From Bacteroidales bacterium (GTDB lineage: Bacteria > Bacteroidota > Bacteroidia > Bacteroidales > JAIPAH01), in the NCBI GenBank assembly GCA_021738485.1, contig JAIPBX010000018.1:1-38539 (forward strand): 38,539 nt of DNA, written 5' to 3'. Shown here in pieces: positions 16,493 to 24,150 of the stretch; position 1 is the first letter of the stretch; each line of letters begins with the position of its first letter. Both the position numbers and the translations under genes were made by a program. A model generated the notes under the pieces. That model ran no database searches. It had not been told where the DNA came from and saw only the letters and a list, made by a program, of their open reading frames with translations.

Positions 16493-17590
16493 TTGCTTTT
16501 ATATCAAATAGCCCTGACATTGCTTCCTAATATCGGTCCCAAAACCGGTAAAGAACTGGTTGCCTATTGCGGTGGCGTGGAAGCTGTTTTTCGCGAATCG
16601 AAGAAGAACCTGGTGAAAATACCACGAATAGGAGAGGAGCTCGCCAATTCGGTTATTAATGGTAATGTTTTAGCCCGCGCCGAAAAGGAGGTGAATTTTA
16701 TCGAAAAGCGGGGTATCAGAGCTTATTTTTACCTGGATGCGGGATATCCCCAGCGCCTGAAGCATTGTGATGATAATCCTTTGATGCTCTACTGCAAAGG
16801 AAATGGGGACTGGAATGCTCCTAAAATTGTTGGCGTAGTGGGAACCCGCAAAGCTTCTGAATACGGGAAAATTGTATGTGAACAGTTGATAACCGATCTG
16901 TCTCACCATGATGATCTTTTAGTAATCAGCGGACTGGCCTACGGGATAGATAGCTGTGCTCACCGCATGGCCCTTGATGCCGGTATTCCTACGATGGCTG
17001 TGCTCGGTCATGGATTAGACCGAATCTATCCCCCGGTAAACAAAGGAGTGGCTGCTAAAATGGTTGAAAATGGCGGGCTTGTTAGTGAATTTCCCAGTAA
17101 AACCCCACCCGACCGAGAGAATTTTCCGAAGCGCAACCGTATTGTAGCAGGCATGGTTGATGCCGTGATTGTGGTGGAGTCGGGGGTTAAAGGCGGAGCA
17201 CTCATTACAGCCGATATTGCCAACTCCTACAATCGGGATGTCTTTGCCGTGCCCGGCAAACTTCACGATACCTATTCGCAGGGATGCAATAACCTTATCA
17301 AAACCAACCGGGCAGCCCTTGTCGAATCGGCAGCCGATATAGATTATATCATGGGATGGGACCAGGCTTCTCAAAAAAAGCAGAACCGACAGCGAAAGCT
17401 TTTCCTGGAACTTTCGGAGGAAGAGGAAACTATTGTGAATGCCCTGCGCAAAGAGGGGACCATGGCCATTGACGAATTGATCCTGGAGACAAAGATGGGG
17501 GCTACCCGTATTGCCTCGTGCTTGCTGAATCTTGAGTTTGAAGGTGCCGTTAAGTGCCTGCCCGGCAATGTCTATTGTTTATTGGATTGA
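16493..17590 (+). CDS. dprA: DNA-processing protein DprA
   Basis: This 365-residue protein binds incoming single-stranded DNA and loads RecA during natural transformation (known for the family). It has an N-terminal helix-hairpin-helix region (LLPNIGPKTGKELVAYCGG). The Rossmann-like DprA core carries GTRKAS (117-122), SGLAYGIDSCAHR (from 146), GHGLDRIYPP and FPKRNRIVAG, and GGALITADIA is also present. A C-terminal winged helix covers about 305-365. The start is TTG, since no in-frame ATG lies near a sensible N-terminus. The gene is divergent from the glycosyltransferase and its 3' end overlaps the PrsW-like gene by 19 bases. DprA is widespread in bacteria and does not by itself prove competence. 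Confidence 0.95.
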   Translation: MLLYQIALTLLPNIGPKTGKELVAYCGGVEAVFRESKKNLVKIPRIGEELANSVINGNVLARAEKEVNFIEKRGIRAYFYLDAGYPQRLKHCDDNPLMLYCKGNGDWNAPKIVGVVGTRKASEYGKIVCEQLITDLSHHDDLLVISGLAYGIDSCAHRMALDAGIPTMAVLGHGLDRIYPPVNKGVAAKMVENGGLVSEFPSKTPPDRENFPKRNRIVAGMVDAVIVVESGVKGGALITADIANSYNRDVFAVPGKLHDTYSQGCNNLIKTNRAALVESAADIDYIMGWDQASQKKQNRQRKLFLELSEEEETIVNALRKEGTMAIDELILETKMGATRIASCLLNLEFEGAVKCLPGNVYCLLD

Positions 17591-18306
17591 TTTTTACCTT
17601 TTAGCTCTTTGTTGAGTTCATCGCGCCGGATATGATCGATATCATCCCGCTGGGTTTGCATAGCCTGCCGGAAAAGAAGAACGGCAATGAGAAGAGCGAG
17701 GCCTCCTGCAATGTATAGCACGGAAGTATCTTCCGTAAACAGGGCAAACTGGTACAGGCCATGAAAAAAGGCAGCAGCACCCAGCGCCAGAACAGGGAAA
17801 ATGAACAAGCTATATTTGAATTTGCCAATACTGATAAAAAATCCCATAATTATGGCAAAAAGGATATGAAAAGGTACGGAAAGAAACCCTCCGAACTGGG
17901 AAAAATGCATGCCTCCATTAGTAAAAATAAAATACGCATTTTTGGCCAGTATAAAACCTAAAGAAATGGCGATGGAATATAAAATACCCCGGATAGGGGA
18001 GTTATAAGCCTTGTTGTGGTAAGAATATAAACGCAGAACCAGGAATTTGGGGAGTTCTTCCATTAAGCCGACCACAGCAAATGCAAAAAACAGGGTGCGA
18101 TTGAGGCTGCGCGTAGTGGCCAGCCCCACAGAGTCCATGAGATAAATCAAAAGGATAGCAGGAAGAAAGGATAAAATGCCTAAATAGAAACTGTTTCGAA
18201 GCACCACATGATTGTCCCGCTCCGCATTTTTGTGGCTGATAGTGAGATAAATAATACTTATGGCAGGGGCAATCAGAAGGATCAATATTGGTTCAAAACT
18301 CATCAT
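17572..18306 (-). CDS. PrsW-family intramembrane protease-like protein
   Basis: The 244-residue protein has about seven membrane helices and the PrsW/CAAX-protease-like layout. The EExxK motif is clear (E83, E84, K87 in LMEELPKF), and histidines H147 (PFHILFA) and H182 (FHGLYQF) fit the metal-site positions. In many PrsW proteins the segment after EExxK reads GFxxxEN; here it is GFILAKN (117-123), with Lys in place of Glu. PrsW in Bacillus cleaves the anti-sigma factor RsiW; no anti-sigma factor is near here, so the substrate is unknown. The charged C-terminus (RDDIDHIRRDELNKELKGKN) is cytosolic. It converges on dprA with a 19-base overlap. Confidence 0.8.
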   Translation of the reverse strand: MMSFEPILILLIAPAISIIYLTISHKNAERDNHVVLRNSFYLGILSFLPAILLIYLMDSVGLATTRSLNRTLFFAFAVVGLMEELPKFLVLRLYSYHNKAYNSPIRGILYSIAISLGFILAKNAYFIFTNGGMHFSQFGGFLSVPFHILFAIIMGFFISIGKFKYSLFIFPVLALGAAAFFHGLYQFALFTEDTSVLYIAGGLALLIAVLLFRQAMQTQRDDIDHIRRDELNKELKGKNQSNKQ

Positions 18307-18517
18307 GTTTTTTTTATATTTGCTTTCAAATGTTTTGACAAACAGGGTGCTTTATTAAATTGCTTCGTTAATCAACATTATAGTCCCTGTATTCTTAACA
18401 TTAAATTATGGGTTTAAAGGTAAAGAAGATCATAGAATAATAAAATCAAAAAGACATTTTATCGATGAGTAAACAAGCTATTTTAAATAAGCAGTACCGA
18501 ATAAACAAGATATTACT

Positions 18518-19453
18518 GTGGCTATAGAGGGAATTGTACGCAAGTCAACGGGTAGTTGGTACATTGTTCGCGCAGATGATGGCGCGGAGTATGAGTGCAG
18601 GATAAAAGGAAAGTTTCGTATAAAAGGTATCCGGGCCACTAATCCTGTTGCTGTCGGTGATCGCGTCTCCTTTAAGCTCGACCCGCATAATGTGGGTTTG
18701 ATCCATGAAATTAAGGAAAGAACCAACTACATAATCCGTCAGTCAACCCGCCAGTCTAAGGCGTCTCATGTCATCGCCGCCAATATCGACCAGGTGGCTC
18801 TGATTATCACTCTGGCCTATCCCCGCACTTCCCGCGGATTTATCGATCGTTACCTGGTAACTGCTGAAGCGTATCATATTCCGGCCGCTTTGATCTTTAA
18901 TAAAACCGACCTCTATGATAAAAAGATAAGGGAGTATCACGACTACCTAATCGCGATGTATCGGAAAATAGGGTATCCCTGCTTTGCCGTTTCGGCTAAA
19001 ACCGGCGATAACCTCGAAGAGCTGAAGCCCTGGTTAAAAGGTAAGATAACATTGCTGTCAGGGCACTCAGGGGTAGGGAAATCCGCTTTAATTAATATGT
19101 TGGATGTTTCTAAGAACAGGAAAGTGGCCACCCTCTCGCAGGCTCATAGCAAAGGCAAGCACACAACTACCTTTGCCGAGATGCTGGACATGGAGTTTGG
19201 TGGAAATATTATCGATACGCCGGGGATTAAAGAATTTGGCTTGTTCGATTTTGATAAAGAGGAGGTCGCCGAGCGGTTTCCTGAAATGAGGGCGCGGATG
19301 CATGAGTGTAAGTTTCACAATTGCACCCATGTGCATGAACCTAAGTGTGCGGTGAAAAAGGCCGTGGAAGACGGGGAGATAGATAAGGGGCGTTATGAAA
19401 ACTATCTGAGCATACTTAATGATGATTATTTTGAAATAAAAGAATGGGAATAA
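18518..19453 (+). CDS. rsgA: Ribosome small-subunit GTPase RsgA
   Basis: The 311-residue GTPase acts in late 30S maturation. It shows the circularly permuted order typical of the family: an OB-fold N-terminus (EGIVRKSTGSWYIV), then G4 NKTD (128-131), G5 SAKTG, G1 GHSGVGKS (182-189) and G3 DTPG. A zinc-binding C-x4-C-x-H-x5-C motif follows (C264, C269, H271, C277). The start is GTG. The next gene, dtd, begins one base after its stop, so the two are surely one transcript. The 211-base region before it holds no gene; TATATTTG at 18315-18322 is an exact -7 match but is about 195 bases away. Confidence 0.96.
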   Translation: MAIEGIVRKSTGSWYIVRADDGAEYECRIKGKFRIKGIRATNPVAVGDRVSFKLDPHNVGLIHEIKERTNYIIRQSTRQSKASHVIAANIDQVALIITLAYPRTSRGFIDRYLVTAEAYHIPAALIFNKTDLYDKKIREYHDYLIAMYRKIGYPCFAVSAKTGDNLEELKPWLKGKITLLSGHSGVGKSALINMLDVSKNRKVATLSQAHSKGKHTTTFAEMLDMEFGGNIIDTPGIKEFGLFDFDKEEVAERFPEMRARMHECKFHNCTHVHEPKCAVKKAVEDGEIDKGRYENYLSILNDDYFEIKEWE

Positions 19454-19454
19454 T

Positions 19455-19907
19455 ATGAGAGCAGTTATACAACGTGTGTCGAAGGCTTCCGTGGAAATCG
19501 ACGGAGAAACTAAAGGAAAAATCAATAAAGGCGTGCTGATTCTTTTGGGAATCGAAAACGAAGATACCCAAGAGGATATCCAATGGTTATCAGCCAAAAT
19601 AGCCAAGCTCAGAATATTTCCTGATGACGAAGGCGTAAACAACCTTTCGCTGCTTGATGTCGAGGGCGAGGGCATGGTCATCAGCCAGTTCACATTGCAC
19701 GCCAGCACCAAAAAAGGCAACCGCCCTTCCTACCTGAAAGCCGCCAAACCGGATGTCTCCATACCGCTCTACAATCAGTTCATAGAGCATTTTGAGGGAG
19801 AGATAGGAAAAAAAGTGGCTACCGGCGAATTCGGCGCTCATATGAATATTACCCTAACCAACGACGGTCCGGTCACTATACTGATCGATACGAAGAATAA
19901 AGAATAG
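19455..19907 (+). CDS. dtd: D-aminoacyl-tRNA deacylase Dtd
   Basis: The 150-residue protein removes D-amino acids (and glycine mischarged on tRNA-Ala) from tRNA. The family motifs SQFTLHA (77-83, with catalytic T80) and NDGPVTI (136-142, the Gly-cisPro motif) are intact, and the N-terminus MRAVIQRVSKASV is typical. The length matches the family. It lies one base after rsgA. Confidence 0.97.
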   Translation: MRAVIQRVSKASVEIDGETKGKINKGVLILLGIENEDTQEDIQWLSAKIAKLRIFPDDEGVNNLSLLDVEGEGMVISQFTLHASTKKGNRPSYLKAAKPDVSIPLYNQFIEHFEGEIGKKVATGEFGAHMNITLTNDGPVTILIDTKNKE

Positions 19908-20161
19908 AATAGGGGGGGCTGCAAACAAGGTGCTATAACAACCTTCCAACTCTCCGGGAAGGCCGGCGGGCTGGAAAGAGGTGGAAGGTTTGACAGTGAC
20001 TGAAGTCCAGACAGGTTTTGCTGCTGCTTTGTACTTGAATAGGAATTGTTAATTAGTAATTGGTTAATTGGTGAAGAACCTGTTTCCTTTTACCAGTAGA
20101 GGCTCTTTTATTTTAACCTTCTCCCTTTCTTCTTTGTTCATGGCTGATAAAATCCTGTCAT
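19908..20161. other. Gap with a long imperfect hairpin
   Basis: AACCTTCCAACTCT (19940-19953) pairs with AGAGGTGGAAGGTT (19977-19990) at 13 of 14 positions around a 23-base GC-rich loop. It lies between convergent dtd and oligopeptidase B genes. There is no T run, so a classical terminator is doubtful. No gene is seen. Confidence 0.5.
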
Positions 20162-22201
20162 CTATCCCCGTTTTCCCATCACTTTCAAAATAAAGGCAAA
20201 CTCCATAGCCGTTTCCCGGTAGCGCTCGAAGCGGCCTGCCGAGCCGCTGTGCCCATAGTCCATTTGGGTGTAAAACAGCAATGGGTTATCATCGGTTTTC
20301 ATGTCGCGGAGTTTTGCCACCCACTTCGCCGGCTCCCAGTATTGCACCTGCGAATCGTGAAAACCTGTAGTAACAAGCATGGCCGGGTAAGGCTGTTTTG
20401 TCACGTTGTCATAGGGCGAGTAGGAGAGTATATAACGATAGAATACCGGATCGGTCGGATTCCCCCACTCATCATATTCGCCGGTGGTTAGCGGAATGCT
20501 GGTATCCAGCATGGTGGTGACGACATCCACAAACGGCACGGCGGCTAGGATCCCCTTATACAAGTCAGGACGCTGATTGGCAATGGCTCCCATCAGCATC
20601 CCTCCGGCACTTCCTCCCATCGCAAAAAGCCGGTCGGGGGAGGTATAGCTTTTATTTACCAGGAATTCCGCTACATCATTAAAATCCGAAAAAGTGTTCT
20701 TCTTGTTCAGAAGTTTACCGTCTTTGTACCACTGCCGCCCCATCTCCTGGCCGCCCCGTACATGGGCAACGGCAAAACCAAAACCACGTTCCAGCAGGCT
20801 TAAGCGGGCATAGCTGAACCATGGATCAACGGAGATGCCATACGACCCATAGCCAAGAAGCAACATGGGCATCGTGCCGTCTTTGACGCATTCCACCGGC
20901 GCAACAATAGAGACGGGAACCAGCCTACCGTCTTCGGCCGTGGCAAACACCCTTTCCGTTTCATAGTCCAGCGGATTGTATTCCCCCAGGACTTCCTGTT
21001 TTTTTAAGACGGTTTTTGCCTGGGTTTTGTAGTGAATTTCCTCCGTTTGCGGCGGAGTAACGAGGGAGGAATACTTGTAGCGTAATTTATCCGTATTAAA
21101 TTCAGGATTGAAGGCGAGGAAGACCGTATGGGCTTTTTCAAAAAAAGGCACATAATAATCCAACTGCTCGTCCCAACTTATGATTCGTAACCGTGTCATT
21201 CCTTCGCCCCTCTCTTCCAGGGCCATAAAATCACGGAAAAGGTCAAAATCTTCTAGCAGAATGTTTTTACGATGAGAGAGAACTTCCGACCAGTTTTCTT
21301 TACCGGTATATTCCATCGGGGTTTTCATTAACCTGAAATTTTCGGCCCGGAGATTGGTTAAAATATAAAAATGATCTTCAAAATGTTCTGCCGTGTATTC
21401 CAGGTGTTTTTCGCGTGGCTGGATAACTTTCATTTCACTACCAGGTTTTTCCGCCGGGATAAAACGATACTCATCGGCTTCTGTGCTTCCTGAATGAATG
21501 AAAATATATGCTCTCGATTTCGATTTGAAAACATCCACATCAAAGGTAGGATCGGTTTCTTCGTAAACCGGAATATCCTCTGATACTGATGTTCCCAGTG
21601 TATGCCTGTAAACGCGGTAGGGCCTGAGCGATTCATTTTTTACAGGATAAAAAAGGGTTTTGTTATCCGCAGCCCAGGTCATATCGCCGGTGGTACCGGC
21701 AATATGTTCATGGAAGGTTTCCCCGGTTTCCAGGTCTTTAAAATGAATCGTGTATTTTCTGCGACTGACGGTATCGATGGAATAAGCCAAATAGCGATTG
21801 TTCTCGCTGACAGCCAAAGAGCCTGTTTCAAAGTAATCATAACTTTTTGCCATTTGATCGGCATCAAGCAGAACTTCTTCACCGGCACGCGGTTCATCCT
21901 TCTGACGCAGAAATAAGGGATGCTCGGCCCCTTTTTCGTAACGGGTGTAATAAAGATAACCGTTTAACCGATAGGGCACCGACTGATCTTCCGGCTTTAT
22001 TCGGTTGGTGATTTCTTCGAAAAGCCGGGACCGGAGCTCTTCTGTGTCCTTTAGTTGTTGCCGGGTGTATTCATTTTCTTTTTTAAGGTAATCCATTACT
22101 TCAGGATTATCGCGTTCCTTAAGCCAGTAGTAAGGATCATTGCGCGTGTGGCCGTGCTTGACTAATTTTCTCTCTTTTTTTATTGCCTTTGGTGGTTTCA
22201 T
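20162..22201 (-). CDS. ptrB: Oligopeptidase B-like S9A serine peptidase
   Basis: The 679-residue protein has the N-terminal prolyl-oligopeptidase start (HGHTRNDPYYWLKERDNPEV), a seven-bladed propeller, and a C-terminal alpha/beta-hydrolase. The catalytic triad is S531 (GGSAGG), D616 (GFHDSQVQYWEP) and H651 (DYGHSG). Those positions are nearly the same as in E. coli oligopeptidase B. The block TTGEYDEWGNP is characteristic of that branch, which cleaves short peptides after Arg/Lys. There is no signal peptide, so it should be cytosolic. It is a single-gene unit on the minus strand, bounded upstream by the terminator of the symporter gene. Confidence 0.93.
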   Translation of the reverse strand: MKPPKAIKKERKLVKHGHTRNDPYYWLKERDNPEVMDYLKKENEYTRQQLKDTEELRSRLFEEITNRIKPEDQSVPYRLNGYLYYTRYEKGAEHPLFLRQKDEPRAGEEVLLDADQMAKSYDYFETGSLAVSENNRYLAYSIDTVSRRKYTIHFKDLETGETFHEHIAGTTGDMTWAADNKTLFYPVKNESLRPYRVYRHTLGTSVSEDIPVYEETDPTFDVDVFKSKSRAYIFIHSGSTEADEYRFIPAEKPGSEMKVIQPREKHLEYTAEHFEDHFYILTNLRAENFRLMKTPMEYTGKENWSEVLSHRKNILLEDFDLFRDFMALEERGEGMTRLRIISWDEQLDYYVPFFEKAHTVFLAFNPEFNTDKLRYKYSSLVTPPQTEEIHYKTQAKTVLKKQEVLGEYNPLDYETERVFATAEDGRLVPVSIVAPVECVKDGTMPMLLLGYGSYGISVDPWFSYARLSLLERGFGFAVAHVRGGQEMGRQWYKDGKLLNKKNTFSDFNDVAEFLVNKSYTSPDRLFAMGGSAGGMLMGAIANQRPDLYKGILAAVPFVDVVTTMLDTSIPLTTGEYDEWGNPTDPVFYRYILSYSPYDNVTKQPYPAMLVTTGFHDSQVQYWEPAKWVAKLRDMKTDDNPLLFYTQMDYGHSGSAGRFERYRETAMEFAFILKVMGKRG

Positions 22202-22280
22202 GTGGTTTGCCTGATTTGGATTATAGACCTAACAAGCCCACAAAGTTCTTGTTTTTTATGGAATGCAGCCCGGAAACCAA

Positions 22281-22313
22281 TAAAAAAGCCCCGCAATATC
22301 TGCGGGGCTTTTC
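22281..22313 (-). terminator. Terminator of the sugar symporter gene
   Basis: AAAAGCCCCGCA (22284-22295) pairs perfectly with TGCGGGGCTTTT (22301-22312) around a 5-base loop. On the minus strand it is followed by a T run, directly after the symporter stop codon. It could also act on plus-strand transcripts. Confidence 0.9.
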
Positions 22314-22327
22314 CTTAAGCGGATGAG

Positions 22328-23788
22328 CTATAGTTTTTTCGGATGCTTACCGGACTGGAAGTGTTCTTCGATTTCTTCCAGCGAATGGCCTTTGGTTTCG
22401 GGTATGTAGGTGGCCACAAAAATCAACCCCAATACACCTATGGCGGCATAAATGAAAAAGGCGCCCCCAAGGTTGATAATTTCCTTGCCGGGATCTACGG
22501 GTGAGGCCATCATTCCTGTGGTGGCTTTCCCCAGCGATAAGAAAGTATTAGCCACGATAAAGTTGGATATCCAGTTTACCATGGTGGCGATACTCATCCC
22601 TAAGCCCCGGATTTTGGTCGGAAATACCTCCGAAATAAGGAGCCATGCTATGGGACCGAGGCTGATGGCAAAAAAGGGAATATAAATAATCATGGCAGTA
22701 AAGGACATCCATTTTAATGCCACGTCGCTCTCATTAAAGAATGTAAAAGCTATACCTATTGTTACCAAAGCGGCTATCATACCCGACAAGCCGAGGTAAA
22801 GCAAAGGCTTCCGGCCCCAGCGGTCAACAAGAAAAATGGCTACCACGGTAAAAATCACATTCACCGCACCGATAGGCAGCGATGGTAAAATAGCATTATA
22901 AACCGGGTCGGCAGCACCAACACCGAAACCTGCCATTTCAAAAATGGTGGGGGAATAATAGATGATGGTGTTAATACCCGTAAACTGCTGGAAGAACATG
23001 ACTCCTATCCCTATCAAAAGGGCCGGGCGAACCCATTTGGCTCTAAGTTCTTTGAGTGATCCTCCTTCCTTTTTTTCTTTTCGGATGTTGACTTTGATCT
23101 TCTCAAGAACTTCCTCTTTATTGCTTTCGCCTACCTTGTCAAGCACTTTTCTGGCCTCCTTTTCACTTCGATAGGAGAATAACCACCGGGGTGTTTCCGG
23201 AAGGAAAAACATGCCAATGCCCAAAATTAAGGAGGGGACCAGTCCCACTAAAAACATCCAGCGCCAGCCTTCTTCAAAATCCGCAAAACCGAGGTCCACC
23301 AGGTAGGAGGCGAATATACCCACAGTGATAGCCAGTTGGTTGATGGATACCAAAGCGCCCCGGGCATGCGAAGGAGAGACTTCCGAGATGTAAAGCGGAA
23401 CGGTATAGGAAGCCACACCAATAGCCAAACCAACGATCAGGCGCCAAATGATAAGCAAAGTTACTGTATTGGCAGCGGCAAGACCCACAGAGGCAATAGC
23501 AAAAGTGAAAGCGGTGATAATCAAAACCTTTTTCCTGCCCAGGTTATCGGCTATTTTACCACTTCCAATGGCTCCGATAGCAGCTCCCAATACGGTGATA
23601 CTTACAATCCATTCCTGGGTTCTTTCAGGAAGCTGTTGCATCCCGTTAATCAGAAGGTTCGGATCATCTTTGATTAAAAGAATGGCTCCCGAAATAACTC
23701 CGGTATCAAAACCGAAAAGCAATCCTCCAAAAGCGGCAATAGCCGCAATTAAAATTACAAAGCCTTTATTGTACTTTTTCTGTTCCAT
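22328..23788 (-). CDS. Sugar:H+ symporter of the MFS sugar-porter family (XylE/GLUT-like)
   Basis: The 486-residue, 12-helix transporter carries the sugar-porter signatures FGFDTGVISGA, GRKKVL, VPLYISEVSP, PETPRWL, QQFTGINTIIYYSP and PETKGHSLEEIEE. These define the XylE/GLUT group that imports hexoses or pentoses with protons. The exact sugar is not evident. It is transcribed alone, with a strong terminator. About 155 bases upstream of its start is the palindrome AAACGTTT (23943-23950), which has the central CG of LacI-family operators. This may place it under the same regulator as the starch genes at 1-7 kb, but that is inference. Confidence 0.93.
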   Translation of the reverse strand: MEQKKYNKGFVILIAAIAAFGGLLFGFDTGVISGAILLIKDDPNLLINGMQQLPERTQEWIVSITVLGAAIGAIGSGKIADNLGRKKVLIITAFTFAIASVGLAAANTVTLLIIWRLIVGLAIGVASYTVPLYISEVSPSHARGALVSINQLAITVGIFASYLVDLGFADFEEGWRWMFLVGLVPSLILGIGMFFLPETPRWLFSYRSEKEARKVLDKVGESNKEEVLEKIKVNIRKEKKEGGSLKELRAKWVRPALLIGIGVMFFQQFTGINTIIYYSPTIFEMAGFGVGAADPVYNAILPSLPIGAVNVIFTVVAIFLVDRWGRKPLLYLGLSGMIAALVTIGIAFTFFNESDVALKWMSFTAMIIYIPFFAISLGPIAWLLISEVFPTKIRGLGMSIATMVNWISNFIVANTFLSLGKATTGMMASPVDPGKEIINLGGAFFIYAAIGVLGLIFVATYIPETKGHSLEEIEEHFQSGKHPKKL

Positions 23789-24150
23789 ATTAATGTGTTT
23801 TGTTAGATGTTTACCTTCATTTGTTACTTAGAAATTTATCATTATAAACTTCGCCTCCGTTTTATCCTTATCGAAAGAATCAATAAAATTAGTCAAATAA
23901 TAGAGAACCTTAATGTTTAAGTAGGCTCAAATCTACTTATTAAAACGTTTGATAGTATATTTTAAGTAGGAAAAAAGAGGATGAGAAAGGAATGATGTAG
24001 TGCGGCTTTAATCCCCGAAGGGAAAATATTACCGAGATCATTGGATTATTAGCTCATCACAATTAGTATGTATTTGAACACCTCAAAATATTTAAAAAGG
24101 GATTTACTCAGCGAGATGAGTTATAGGAGCATGACCTTATAAATTCTTTG
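23789..24150. other. Gap upstream of the symporter gene
   Basis: This region is A/T-rich with no coding frame. It contains AAACGTTT at 23943-23950 within a 12-bp stretch with 10 palindromic positions (TAAAACGTTTGA), a weak LacI-type operator candidate. No exact -7 box at normal distance was recognised for the symporter. No terminator was recognised for the TonB-dependent receptor gene ending at 24151. Confidence 0.45.
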
